In this document: piece after piece, positions 28,633 through 37,386 of the stretch
Numbering within the stretch: position 1 is the first letter of the stretch
Layout of the letters: each line of letters opens with the position of its first letter
Origin: Vibrio sp. JC009
Lineage (GTDB): Bacteria > Pseudomonadota > Gammaproteobacteria > Enterobacterales > Vibrionaceae
DNA length: 64,000 nucleotides
Assembly (NCBI RefSeq): GCF_029016485.1
Contig: NZ_CP092106.1
Span: 2,294,001 to 2,358,000 of the forward strand
Direction: 5' to 3'
The notes under the pieces: model-generated
The model's input: the letters and a program-made list of their open reading frames with translations, nothing else
What the model was told of the DNA's origin: nothing
Databases searched by the model: none
Program-made: the position numbers and the translations under genes

Positions 28633-28644
28633 GTTTTTATTTTT

Positions 28645-28713
28645 GGCCCTCGGCCCTGGGAAAGAGATACTTTTTTGCTCTTTCCCAGAGCCAGAAACCT
28701 AGGGCCCAGGGCC
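28645..28713. repeat. Two-layer inverted repeat between crr and fadJ
   Basis: A perfect inner stem CTGGGAAAGAG/CTCTTTCCCAG (28656-28666 and 28678-28688) lies inside outer arms GGCCCT/AGGGCC. It sits just after the fadJ stop codon and may serve as its 3' hairpin. Confidence 0.55.
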
Positions 28714-28714
28714 G

Positions 28715-30829
28715 CTATTCATAAAACCTCCCCCCTTCCCCCGCCCGGGTCAATATCCCGTCACAAGGCGCAAATCTGTCCCCGTACTTCTCTGCGAACT
28801 GATTCATTTTTTCAACCAGTGCCTCTAAGCCAAACTGGTCCATATATCTGAACGGGCCGCCTAAGAATGGCGGGAAGCCTATGCCGAAGATGGCGCCTAT
28901 ATCGCCGTCTCTGGCTGAGCGGATGATGCCTTCGTCCAGGCATCGGACGGCTTCGTTTAGTAGTGGGAAAACGCACCTCAAAGCGATATCTTGTTCAGAT
29001 AGTTTTCGTTCTGGTGACAGGTGTAACAAGGTATAAACGCCGGTATCAACCTTCTTGTCTTTACCTTTATAGATATAAAAGCCTTTGCCGCTTTTTCTGC
29101 CCTTTCGGTCATCGCTAAGCAGTTTGTCAAACACATCCTCCGGACCACGGAAGCGTTCACCCAGCTCATCGACCAGTATCGGCATGACTTTGGCACCGAT
29201 ATCCACACCAACTTCATCCAGCAGGTTTATCGGGCCAACCGGGAAGCCGAAGTTAAGTAAGGCGTTATCCAGCGCGTCTATCGGCTCTCCTGTCATCAGG
29301 ATACGGGCGGCTTCGTTCATATACGGAGCAAGAATGCGATTTACATAAAATCCGGCCTTATCTTTTACCACAATTGGTGTCTTACCCTGCTTGCGGGCAA
29401 ACTCAGCCACTGTGGAGATGGTTTCGTCGGATGTACCTTCATGAGGAATGACCTCCACCAAAGGCATTTTTTCGGCCGGACTGAAATAGTGCAGGCCAAT
29501 GATATTTTCCGGCCTTGCCGCTTTTTCTGCAATTTGATGGATTGGGAGCGAAGAAGTGTTAGTTGCAAAGATAGTCTCTGCTTTGGCGTTTTCTTCTATA
29601 TCCTGCACCATTTTTTGTTTCAGATTCAGATCTTCAAATACCGCTTCCACCACAATATCTGCAGCGGAGAAACCGCTGAAATCCACTCCGCCGGATAACA
29701 TCATCATCTTTGACTGTAACTGTGCTTTGCTGAGTATTCGTCTTTTACGCTGCTTATCAAACAGCTTGTAGTTATACTGCAAAGCGTTCAGTACCCCGTC
29801 GTTGGAGATATCTTTTATCCTCACCGGCACTTTAGCCTTAGCAGCAGAGATATGGGCAATACCAGCCCCCATTAAACCACCACCTAAAACAGCGGCTTTT
29901 TTGATATTTCTGCCGGGGGCATCTGACCCTGAATCCTTTTTCATTTCGGTTGTAGCAAAGAATATGGAGCGCAGAGCCTTCGACTCAGATGTCATCACCA
30001 GCTTTGCGAATTCCTGAGCTTCATACTCCAAGCCTTTCTTCATGCCATTTTGCAGGCCATAACGGATAGCCTTCAGAATTGCGTCAGCGGCAGGGTAGTT
30101 GCCCCTTGTCTTCTTAAACGCCTGCTTCGCAGCCTGATCGAAAATCACTTTTCTTCCCAGCGGATTACGGGACATAAGACGCTCTTTACCGGTCGTCTTC
30201 AGCTTGCGCTTAGGCTTTTGCGCATACTGCTTTGCAACGTCCAATAAGATGCTTTGAGGAACACTTTCATCCACCAGGCCAAGTTTCTTCGCTTTTTTCG
30301 CTCTGACCTGCTTTCCTGTAAGGATGATATCCAGTGAAGGAAGCAGCCCGATCAGCCTTGGCAGCCTTTGAGTGCCACCTGAGCCAGGCAAGAGTCCCAG
30401 CTGTACTTCAGGCAGACCTAAACGGGTTTTATCGTCATCAGAGCAGATCCGGTAATCACAGGAAAGCGCCATCTCCAGACCACCACCAAGGCAGATGCCA
30501 TGAATAGCCGCCACTACCGGGCATTTCAGGGCGCTAATACGATCAAATACCAGCTGACCTCTTCTCGCCAGCTCTTCTGCTTCTTTTTCAGACTGACAGG
30601 CATCCAGCATGCGCACATCCGCACCGGCAATAAAGCTATCCGGCTTACCTGAGCAGATAACGATGCTAGCAACCTCTTTATCGCCATTTTCTATTTCAGA
30701 CAGAAACTCTTCCATTTCAGTGATGGAATCGGCCCTGAGCACATTCATCGACTCATCAGCAACATCCAGCGTCAGCCAGGCAATCTTATCTTCGTCTATT
30801 TTTAGCTGCAGTGATTTTATTTCGCTCAT
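28715..30829 (-). CDS. fadJ: Fatty acid oxidation complex subunit alpha FadJ
   Basis: This is a 704-residue bifunctional enzyme of beta-oxidation. The N-terminal enoyl-CoA hydratase/isomerase domain (about 1-190) has the CoA-binding [33 protein letters not shown] and [20 protein letters not shown] with the two catalytic glutamates. The NAD-binding 3-hydroxyacyl-CoA dehydrogenase domain begins [15 protein letters not shown] and has [17 protein letters not shown] with the catalytic His. Its start overlaps the fadI stop by one base (TAATG), so the two are translationally coupled. FadJ rather than FadB is inferred from the fadI neighbour and the length. Confidence 0.95.
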   Translation of the reverse strand: MSEIKSLQLKIDEDKIAWLTLDVADESMNVLRADSITEMEEFLSEIENGDKEVASIVICSGKPDSFIAGADVRMLDACQSEKEAEELARRGQLVFDRISALKCPVVAAIHGICLGGGLEMALSCDYRICSDDDKTRLGLPEVQLGLLPGSGGTQRLPRLIGLLPSLDIILTGKQVRAKKAKKLGLVDESVPQSILLDVAKQYAQKPKRKLKTTGKERLMSRNPLGRKVIFDQAAKQAFKKTRGNYPAADAILKAIRYGLQNGMKKGLEYEAQEFAKLVMTSESKALRSIFFATTEMKKDSGSDAPGRNIKKAAVLGGGLMGAGIAHISAAKAKVPVRIKDISNDGVLNALQYNYKLFDKQRKRRILSKAQLQSKMMMLSGGVDFSGFSAADIVVEAVFEDLNLKQKMVQDIEENAKAETIFATNTSSLPIHQIAEKAARPENIIGLHYFSPAEKMPLVEVIPHEGTSDETISTVAEFARKQGKTPIVVKDKAGFYVNRILAPYMNEAARILMTGEPIDALDNALLNFGFPVGPINLLDEVGVDIGAKVMPILVDELGERFRGPEDVFDKLLSDDRKGRKSGKGFYIYKGKDKKVDTGVYTLLHLSPERKLSEQDIALRCVFPLLNEAVRCLDEGIIRSARDGDIGAIFGIGFPPFLGGPFRYMDQFGLEALVEKMNQFAEKYGDRFAPCDGILTRAGEGGRFYE

Positions 30830-32136
30830 TATTCAGCCTCCAATACCATTGCCGCACCCAAGCCACCAGCAGCACAGGCAGTATTTAATGCTAAGCCGCC
30901 TCCACGGCGCTTTAGCTCTCTTAGCGTCTGAATTATCATCCGCGCCCCGGTTGCAGCAAATGGATGCCCATACGCTATCGAACTGCCCAGAACATTAAAC
31001 TTATCCATATCGATTTCACCGATAGCCTTTGATCGGCCCAGTTTTTCCTGAGCAAATTTATCACTGGCAAACATTTTTACGTTCGCCAGCGTCTGCGCAG
31101 CAAAAGCCTCGTGCATCTCAATTAAATCCAAATCAGAAAGTTCAATCCCCGCTCTTTCAAGGGCAAGCGGCGTTGAGTATGAAGGCCCCATCAGCATATC
31201 GTGGGAAACCTGATTGGCGGTAAAAGCGTAAGAACGAATATAACCAAGCACTTCCATCCCCAGCTCCTTCGCCCTGCCTTCTCTCATAAGAAGAATTGCC
31301 GCGCCGCCATCGGTAAGCGGAGTGCTGTTGGCAGCGGTTACTGAACCAAACTTTTTATCAAAAGCAGGTCTGAGTCTGGCATAGCTTTCCAAATTGGAGT
31401 CGTGGCGAATATTGTTGTCCCGATCTATCCACTTTTTATAGGGTTCAGGAAAGGCTGCCATCACCTCATCACGGATCTTGCCTTCATTCCATGCCTGAGA
31501 GGCCAGCGTATGGGAGCGGTGTGCCAGTTCATCCTGATCGCTTCGGCTGATCCCGTAACTTTTAGCCATCTGCTCAGCAGTCTGCCCCATGGAAAGGCCG
31601 GTGGAATACTCGGCAACAGCAGGAGGAACAGGAGCAAGATCTTTCAGCGAGAGTTGTTTGGCGATACTGAGTTTCTGGCCCAGAGTTTTCGCTTTGCTTA
31701 AGGCAATCAGGCTGGCCGCCAGCTTTTTGGATACCCCGATAGGAAGAACAGAAGATGAGTCAGCACCACCGGCAATACCTATATCGATATTCCCGGCCAT
31801 AATGCTCTCAGCAATATTCACCGAAGCCTGAAAGCTGGTTGCGCAGGCTCTGGTAACACTGTACGCATCAGTACTGACCTTCATCCCGGTACCCAGTACT
31901 ATCTCTCTGGCAATATTTGGTGCAGCGGGCATCTGGATAACCTGACCATAAACCACCTGCTCCACCATTTCCGGCGCAAGCTCTGTTCTGGTCAGCAGTT
32001 CATTAACCACCATTTTACCGAGGTCCACCGCCGGAACCTGAGCAAACTCAGTGCTCTGTCTGGCAAATGGGGTTCTTAAACCGGCGACAATTGCAATTCT
32101 CTCTCCGGAGCGAGTCCTGACTTCCTGCCTGCTCAT
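30829..32136 (-). CDS. fadI: 3-ketoacyl-CoA thiolase FadI
   Basis: This is a 435-residue thiolase that releases acetyl-CoA in the last step of beta-oxidation. The nucleophile cysteine is in [11 protein letters not shown]; the C-terminal catalytic residues are in [12 protein letters not shown] and [16 protein letters not shown]. The frame continues 12 codons upstream, but [17 protein letters not shown] fits the usual FadI start and length. It is coupled to fadJ. About 50 bases upstream, AGTCTGGTAAC on the coding strand weakly resembles half of a FadR site. Confidence 0.95.
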   Translation of the reverse strand: MSRQEVRTRSGERIAIVAGLRTPFARQSTEFAQVPAVDLGKMVVNELLTRTELAPEMVEQVVYGQVIQMPAAPNIAREIVLGTGMKVSTDAYSVTRACATSFQASVNIAESIMAGNIDIGIAGGADSSSVLPIGVSKKLAASLIALSKAKTLGQKLSIAKQLSLKDLAPVPPAVAEYSTGLSMGQTAEQMAKSYGISRSDQDELAHRSHTLASQAWNEGKIRDEVMAAFPEPYKKWIDRDNNIRHDSNLESYARLRPAFDKKFGSVTAANSTPLTDGGAAILLMREGRAKELGMEVLGYIRSYAFTANQVSHDMLMGPSYSTPLALERAGIELSDLDLIEMHEAFAAQTLANVKMFASDKFAQEKLGRSKAIGEIDMDKFNVLGSSIAYGHPFAATGARMIIQTLRELKRRGGGLALNTACAAGGLGAAMVLEAE

Positions 32137-32329
32137 GGTTTCTCCATCCTGTTCTGCTGTCATTAAGCACATTGTAACGAAAATGTTACCAGACTCAAAC
32201 GTGCGTTTAAAAAACGTGATTAGACAAACATCAGCTTCTATAACTCAATGTATTTTGGGGAATAAAAACAATATAAGAAGAAAATAGAAATAGCGGGGTT
32301 TGTTAAATAAACTAAAGGGTGGATCTGAG

Positions 32330-32493
32330 ACAAAAAAAAACCACACATTAGTGTGTGGTTGGAATTCTATAAAACAATTAACTTACGCCAATTGAAATTA
32401 ATCAGTTTCCTGATTAGGAGAAAGTAAAGTCAGCCTTCAAAAGGAAGTGTCATCTTGCTCAACATATCGGTTACAAGAACCGATTAGATGACA
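32330..32493 (-). ncRNA. Candidate small RNA or leader transcript upstream of fadI
   Basis: On the minus strand there is a TATAGT -10-like box (32500-32505), then an ATCGGTT/AACCGAT hairpin (32466-32484), an AATCAG/CTGATT hairpin capped by GAAA (32400-32415), and a strong terminator (AACCACACACTAATGTGTGGTT, then nine T) ending near 32332. No coding frame fits inside. The ends are estimates. It may be a free small RNA or an attenuated fadI leader. Confidence 0.45.
32332..32360 (-). terminator. Strong minus-strand terminator without an upstream gene
   Basis: AACCACAC/GTGTGGTT arms are followed on the minus strand by nine T residues. No minus-strand protein gene lies within the preceding several hundred bases. 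Confidence 0.8.
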
Positions 32494-32695
32494 AGGCTTA
32501 CTATAACTCCATATACAACTGAGATTTTGAATTAGATCAATTTATGGTTGATTTGGTTCAAGTGAAGAGGACGTGGAGGGTAATTTTCGCTAAGCAGACA
32601 CGCATAAATACATCCATGTAGCTCTACTTTGCCATCCATGGCAAAGAAGGTCTGCTTATCGAAAACCACCCACCACATCCAGCCCGGAGCAAAAA

Positions 32696-33271
32696 GTGGG
32701 GGCAAAAGTGCCAATAATCCGTTTTTTAGGAAAGAAAAAGTCAGCAAGTCCGGTCGACTCTGATATGGACAAGCATAGAAAATACGAAGCCCTTGTCAGG
32801 GCTTATCACAGGGATCTTTACCGTTACGCCTACTGGTTGTGTAAAGATAAAGCAGTTGCTGAAGATCTGGTTCAGGAGACCTGTCTGCGTGCATGGAAAT
32901 CACTTGATAGCCTTCAGGATGATAAGGCCGTTAAATCTTGGCTGATTACCATTCTTCGCCGGGAGAACGCCAGGCGCTTTGAAAGAAAGCAGCTGGATCT
33001 GGTGGATATTGACGATCATCATGGTGATACCAAGGTGAGCGACGATAGCCATCACCAGCAGCAGTGGCTACAATCTCAGATTATGAAACTGGATCTGGAT
33101 TACCGGGAGCCTCTGTTTCTTCAGGTGATTGGCGGATTTAGTGGCGATGAGATCGGAGAAATTCTCGGGCTAAATAAAAATACCGTGATGACCAGACTAT
33201 TCAGAGCACGAAACCAGTTAAAAGAATTACTAGATACAAAAGAAAGCAAAAGGGGGCTTCAAAATGGATGA
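32696..33271 (+). CDS. ECF-type RNA polymerase sigma factor
   Basis: This is a 191-residue sigma-70 family factor. Region 2 shows LVRAYHRDLYRYAYWLCKDKAVAEDLVQETCLRAWKSLDSL with the DLVQET motif; region 4 shows LDYREPLFLQVIGGFSGDEIGEILGLNKNTVMTRLFRARNQL, a helix-turn-helix for the -35 box. There is no region 3, as in ECF factors. The GTG start is preceded by CGGAG with a 6-base spacer; an internal ATG (codon 24) is the alternative. Its stop overlaps the next gene by 8 bases, which is the usual layout for a sigma factor with a membrane-bound partner. The target promoters are unknown. Confidence 0.9.
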   Translation: MGAKVPIIRFLGKKKSASPVDSDMDKHRKYEALVRAYHRDLYRYAYWLCKDKAVAEDLVQETCLRAWKSLDSLQDDKAVKSWLITILRRENARRFERKQLDLVDIDDHHGDTKVSDDSHHQQQWLQSQIMKLDLDYREPLFLQVIGGFSGDEIGEILGLNKNTVMTRLFRARNQLKELLDTKESKRGLQNG

Positions 33272-33977
33272 TTTGAAATTCCGTCGTCATATCCTGTCGG
33301 AGCCTAAATACCGCGACGAGCAGATTACACAGGCGATAGAAGAGAGCGAGATTAATCAACGTTTTGCAGAAGATGTTTTAAGTCTGGACGCACAGATAGA
33401 GGAAGCATTTAAAGTGGATGTGCCTGACGATCTGGCTGATAAAATTTTGTTCAGTCAGACAACCAGACCACGCCCGGCTTCTTTCAGTCAGCGAGCCCTG
33501 GCTATGGCGGCATCAGTCGCATTTATTGCCGGCATTCTGCTCGGCCAGATAAACTGGGGACCTTTGCTTGCGCCTCCTGCTTACGCAAGCCTTGCCGATA
33601 CCGCTATGGAACACGTCGTTCATGAGTCTCCCTTTACCGACAAATTAGACGAAGAGGTAAGTTCAAAGCAGATTAACGCCAAACTGGCCCCTTTTTCCTA
33701 CCAGTTTACCGAAACTTTCCCGTATCACGTTTACTATTTAAATCATTGCGGATTTGGGCAGTCTAATGCTCTGCATATGGTTTTCCAGGGAGAAAAGGGA
33801 CGCGTTACACTGTTTGTCACTAATATCAGTTCCGATAAAGGCGTTGATTTTAACAAGGATGGCATGTCCGGCGTTGTTATCCCCGTTGAAAACTCCAGCA
33901 TGATTTTAGTTGGTAGCGAAGGAGAAAATATCAGCCAGATCGCTGGTGTGTTAAAGCCTATGATAAAAGCAAATTAG
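33264..33977 (+). CDS. DUF3379-type membrane protein, likely anti-sigma partner
   Basis: This is a 237-residue protein of the DUF3379 type. A cytoplasmic N-terminal part of about 70 residues has LKFRRHILSEPKYRDEQI and VDVPDDLADKILFSQ. One transmembrane helix (ALAMAASVAFIAGILLGQI, about 78-97) follows, then a periplasmic domain. This topology and the 8-base overlap with the sigma gene fit an anti-sigma factor that holds the sigma at the membrane; this is inference, since no classic ZAS zinc motif is visible. It is followed by a terminator and then fadL. Confidence 0.82.
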   Translation: MDDLKFRRHILSEPKYRDEQITQAIEESEINQRFAEDVLSLDAQIEEAFKVDVPDDLADKILFSQTTRPRPASFSQRALAMAASVAFIAGILLGQINWGPLLAPPAYASLADTAMEHVVHESPFTDKLDEEVSSKQINAKLAPFSYQFTETFPYHVYYLNHCGFGQSNALHMVFQGEKGRVTLFVTNISSDKGVDFNKDGMSGVVIPVENSSMILVGSEGENISQIAGVLKPMIKAN

Positions 33978-34005
33978 CCAGCACTCCCCAAACTCCACCT
34001 TAGTT

Positions 34006-34043
34006 ATCCCGGAAATTGTGAAGCAATTATCCGGGATCTTTTA
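34006..34043 (+). terminator. Terminator after the sigma/DUF3379 pair
   Basis: ATCCCGGA/TCCGGGAT outer arms and AATTG/CAATT inner arms form a long hairpin, followed by CTTTTAAAA. Confidence 0.75.
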
Positions 34044-34132
34044 AAAATAGAGCTAAAACTCTATTTCTTGTCTTTTCGGATGCTTTTCACCTCATTTAAC
34101 CGCCATTTTTAATAATTTCTCTGCATATTAGA

Positions 34133-34149
34133 CAATGGTCGGATTTCTT
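34133..34149. promoter_or_regulatory. FadR-like operator upstream of the first fadL
   Basis: The 17-base stretch contains TGGTCGGA, the core of the known FadR consensus (AACTGGTCNGACNNGTT), about 80 bases before the fadL start. FadR would repress fadL unless long-chain acyl-CoA is present. The outer bases match less well. Confidence 0.45.
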
Positions 34150-34229
34150 ATCTATATAAATAAGAATATTATCGCGTGCAAAATATCAGCGCCCCCAGAC
34201 TCTCAAGGCGACATAAAGGAAAACTCTTA

Positions 34230-35441
34230 ATGATTAACTCGCGTCTATTTAAAAAATCTATTCTTGCTGCAGCGGTTGCTCTGGTTGCACAGCAAGCTTC
34301 TGCTGCTGGTTTCCAGCTAAATTCTCAGTCTGCTACCGGCGTTGGCCGCGCTTTTGCAGGTGATGCTGTTATTGCGGATAACGCTTCTTCTATGGCGCGA
34401 AATGCTGCGACTATGGCGTTGTTTGATGAGACTTCGATGTCTCTGGGTTTTGTTAGTATTACTTCTTTAATTGAAGTTAAAGATGCTACTTATACTAGCG
34501 TAGCTTCTGCGAATTATGACGATGCCGGAGATACATCAATCGCACCAAACCTACACCTTATTGTTCCTGTTAATGATAAGTTTGCTTGGGGTGTTAACGC
34601 GTACACTAACTTTGGCACCAAGACCGAATTTTCTGACGATTATGTTGCCGGGGAATTTGGTGGTTCGACTGATGTAAAAAGCTTCAACATAGGCTTAGCT
34701 GGTTCTTATCGTATTGATGACCAATGGAGTGTTGGTGCTGGCCTTGATCTTATCTATGGTTCAGGAAAATTCAAAAGAACACTAACTTCAAGCAACACTA
34801 CCCTAGTAGATATTGATGCTGATGGTTGGGCGGTAGGCTTTAATCTAGGTACTGTCTATGAGCTAGATGAAAATAACCGCTTTGGACTGGCATATCACTA
34901 CAGCCCTGAGCTTGAAGCAGATGGCACTGTTACTAACCTAGCAGCTGGCTCTGTGAACGCAAGTGATACCATCTATATGCCACTACCTGACATTATTGAA
35001 TTCTCTGGCTTCCACAAAATAGAAGATTCCAGCTTCGCAGTTCATTATAGTGTGCAGTGGATTGGGTGGAGTTCTTTTGACGTACTAAAATCAGATAATA
35101 GTGGTACTATCAATACCTACAACTGGCAGAATGGCATGCACTATTCTATCGGTGGTACATACTATTTGGATGCAGACTGGACACTACGAGCAGGCTATAT
35201 GTACGATACAAGTGCGCAAGATGCCGAGACCTCTATTTCAGTTCCAGACTCTGATCGTCAGTGGTTCTCAACAGGCTTCACTTACCACATGACTGAAAAA
35301 TCAAATGTTGATTTTGGTTTCACATACCTGTTAGGCGAAGACGTGAAAGTGAGTGAATCAACGACTCTTGGTACAACGATCGAAGGCACAACCCACGCAG
35401 ACGCAATCATAGTCGGCTTACAATACAGCCGCAGCTTCTAA
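34230..35441 (+). CDS. fadL: Long-chain fatty acid outer-membrane transporter FadL (first copy)
   Basis: This is a FadL-family 14-strand barrel of 403 residues. A signal peptide (cut after QASA) is followed by the family head AGFQLNSQSATGVGRAFAGDAVIADNASSMARNAATM, the plug (hatch) region. The barrel ends ADAIIVGLQYSRSF with a C-terminal Phe. A frame extends 18 codons upstream, but AAAGGA sits just before the ATG of MINSRLFKKSIL, which starts the signal peptide. The usual NPA of the FadL head reads RNAA here. It is separated from the second fadL by a terminator. Confidence 0.93.
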   Translation: MINSRLFKKSILAAAVALVAQQASAAGFQLNSQSATGVGRAFAGDAVIADNASSMARNAATMALFDETSMSLGFVSITSLIEVKDATYTSVASANYDDAGDTSIAPNLHLIVPVNDKFAWGVNAYTNFGTKTEFSDDYVAGEFGGSTDVKSFNIGLAGSYRIDDQWSVGAGLDLIYGSGKFKRTLTSSNTTLVDIDADGWAVGFNLGTVYELDENNRFGLAYHYSPELEADGTVTNLAAGSVNASDTIYMPLPDIIEFSGFHKIEDSSFAVHYSVQWIGWSSFDVLKSDNSGTINTYNWQNGMHYSIGGTYYLDADWTLRAGYMYDTSAQDAETSISVPDSDRQWFSTGFTYHMTEKSNVDFGFTYLLGEDVKVSESTTLGTTIEGTTHADAIIVGLQYSRSF

Positions 35442-35468
35442 GCTAAAGATTGCAGTTAGCAAGACACC

Positions 35469-35496
35469 AAAAGGGCTGATTTATCAGCCCTTTTTT
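35469..35496 (+). terminator. Rho-independent terminator after the first fadL
   Basis: AAAAGGGCTGAT/ATCAGCCCTTTT arms with loop TT, then a T run. Confidence 0.9.
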
Positions 35497-35767
35497 CGTT
35501 TTCTGGTACGACCAGTCACTGAATTCAGCCTACACCTGTTGCCTAAAACCCCCATCCCATCGCACATCTGTTCGCTGAAATTATTTTTTTAGAATATTAA
35601 CTCTAGAATATATCGCTGTAGCTTGTGTAAATAATAGATAATGCATCTGTATTTTACACTTTTATTTCATTTTGATTTTAAAGTAATTACTCAGTTCTTA
35701 GAATTCACACCTCTTATATCACTTGAATTTACTATTACCCTCTTCTGGATGCCCTGTATAGCAAGGT

Positions 35768-35784
35768 CAGTGGTCCGTTATATG
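35768..35784. promoter_or_regulatory. Weak FadR-like site upstream of the second fadL
   Basis: AGTGGTCCG matches the TGGTCNG core of the FadR consensus but the right half is poor. It lies about 45 bases before the chosen start of fadL copy 2. Confidence 0.3.
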
Positions 35785-35826
35785 GTGCAGAAGTGGCAGA
35801 CAAAGATCGATTTCAGCGAACATATT

Positions 35827-37077
35827 ATGAAAACAAATAAGACATTACTTGCCCTTACCGTTGCCGGTAGCTTTCTTACTTTTAGTGCAACGTCCAATGC
35901 AGCTGGCTTCCAGCTAGCCGAATACTCAGCAACCGGCCTTGGCCGAGCGTACGCTGGTGAAGCCGCAATGGCAGATAACGCCGGCGCACAGTGGCGCAAC
36001 CCGGCAATGCTTACCTACCTTGACGGTATTCAGGTTTCTGCTGGTGGGGTTTATGTTGATCCTGATGTGGATATTGAGGGTACAGAAAGTACCTATGGCA
36101 CAACGTCGTCTAGCGATTACGCTTCTGACGGTTTAATACCTAATTTATATGCTTCTTACCAGATCAACGATCAGGTTACAGCAGGGCTTGCTATTGGCAC
36201 TAACTTCGCCATGGAAACGACCCTGGGAGATTCCTTTGAAGCAAGCCAATATGGCGATCAAGCTGAAATCACAACTAGTGAAGCAAACCTTAACCTTGGT
36301 TATAAAATTGACGAACGCTTTAGCATCGGCGGTGGTATTCGTTACGTAATGGCTGAAGGTAAGGTTGGAGCTACAGGTACAACCAATGTAGCGGGTGGTC
36401 AGACTCTTAAATACGTTGAAGGGGATACGACAGACTGGGGCTGGCAATTAGGTGCAGCTTGGCAGATCAATGAAAATCACCGTATTGGTTTTGCTTATAA
36501 ATCTGAAGTAGAACTAAAGCTTGAAGGTACAGCTACTGGTTATGGTTTCTTTGGTGACTTTACCACAAGTTCAACTGGTTACCTTCCACTCACTCTGCCA
36601 GCTACCGCTGAACTTGCCAGCTTCCATCAGTTAACAGAAAAGCTGGCTGTGCACGGAAGTATTAACTGGACTGACTGGAGTAGCTTTGAAAGGCTTGAAG
36701 CATATATCGATAATGATGGTGTAGACGGCGCACGATTAATTAAAGAAGAAAACTGGGACGATAACTACCGCTTCGCGCTTGGTGCAACATACCAGTTAAA
36801 CCCTAAATTGAAGCTTCGTACAGGCATCGCTTACGATATGGAAGCTGTAAATGACGAAACACGCAGCATCACTATTCCTGATACTAATCGTACCTGGCTA
36901 AGTCTTGGTGCCGGTTATGACTGGTCCGAAAATCTGACCTTAGATCTCGGTATGACTTACATCATTGGTGAAGACGCTACTGTAACCGAGAGTGACACTA
37001 CTTTAGGTACAAGCTTTACCGGTACAACTTCCAGCACAGTGACACTGTTCGGTGCACAGGCAAGCTACAAGTTCTAA
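35827..37077 (+). CDS. fadL: Long-chain fatty acid outer-membrane transporter FadL (second copy)
   Basis: This second FadL paralogue has 416 residues, with a clear signal peptide (MKTNKTLLALTVAGSFL, cut after SNA) and the FadL head AGFQLAEYSATGLGRAYAGEAAMADNAGAQWRNPAMLTY, this time with the standard NPA motif. The barrel ends VTLFGAQASYKF. The frame is open 62 codons further upstream, but that part has no signal-peptide sense, so the ATG at 35827 is preferred although its ribosome-binding site is weak. Two different paralogues in tandem may handle different acyl chain lengths or hydrophobic substrates. Confidence 0.92.
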   Translation: MKTNKTLLALTVAGSFLTFSATSNAAGFQLAEYSATGLGRAYAGEAAMADNAGAQWRNPAMLTYLDGIQVSAGGVYVDPDVDIEGTESTYGTTSSSDYASDGLIPNLYASYQINDQVTAGLAIGTNFAMETTLGDSFEASQYGDQAEITTSEANLNLGYKIDERFSIGGGIRYVMAEGKVGATGTTNVAGGQTLKYVEGDTTDWGWQLGAAWQINENHRIGFAYKSEVELKLEGTATGYGFFGDFTTSSTGYLPLTLPATAELASFHQLTEKLAVHGSINWTDWSSFERLEAYIDNDGVDGARLIKEENWDDNYRFALGATYQLNPKLKLRTGIAYDMEAVNDETRSITIPDTNRTWLSLGAGYDWSENLTLDLGMTYIIGEDATVTESDTTLGTSFTGTTSSTVTLFGAQASYKF

Positions 37078-37098
37078 GAACAACCCAAACTTAATGTT

Positions 37099-37205
37099 GT
37101 CATCCCCGCGAAGGCGGGGATCTGCTTTCTGCGCGCTGTAGAAACAAGGTAAACCGCTAACTCTACAACCCGCTGACTGAAGATTCCTGCCTCCGCAGGA
37201 ATGAC
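37099..37205. repeat. 107-bp dispersed palindromic repeat (GTCATCCC...GGAATGAC type)
   Basis: The element begins GTCATCCCCGCGAAGGCGGGGATC and ends with CCTGCCTCCGCAGGAATGAC in the opposite sense, with a short central part. Termini and hairpins of this type occur as dispersed, non-autonomous repeats in many proteobacteria. The minus-strand translation shows the tell-tale IPAFAGMT peptide, so the open frame over it is not a gene. Confidence 0.7.
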
Positions 37206-37228
37206 CTCAATAAGAGCGACGCTTATAA

Positions 37229-37275
37229 AAAAGGCCGTAAATACTATTCCTCCCGGAAAATATTTACGGCCTTTT
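37229..37275. terminator. Bidirectional terminator between fadL and mlaA
   Basis: Perfect 15-base arms AAAAGGCCGTAAATA and TATTTACGGCCTTTT surround a 17-base loop between converging genes. Confidence 0.8.
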
Positions 37276-37340
37276 CTGCAATTGAAAAACGTAACAAAGA
37301 TAGAAAAGGTACATACAACACCTTCTACCTGCACCTAAAA

Positions 37341-37376
37341 CCTCATAACCTCATAACCTCATAACCTCATAACCCA
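37341..37376. repeat. 8-base tandem repeat CCTCATAA x4
   Basis: Four exact units (37341-37372) are followed by CCCA. The unit resembles the CCCCATAG unit of the array near 24.4 kb (6 of 8 bases). Confidence 0.8.
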
Positions 37377-37386
37377 TTACCCCCGA

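Noticed and set aside
32181..32203. FadR operator in front of fadI
   Set aside because: Only the CTGGT part of the consensus is visible on the coding strand; too weak to list as a site.
32532..32747. 71-codon minus-strand frame upstream of the candidate small RNA
   Set aside because: It overlaps the sigma-factor start, has no ribosome-binding site and shows no domain.
37074..37334. 86-codon open frame on the minus strand
   Set aside because: It runs across the dispersed palindromic repeat and a terminator and translates to IPAFAGMT-type peptides known as false genes.
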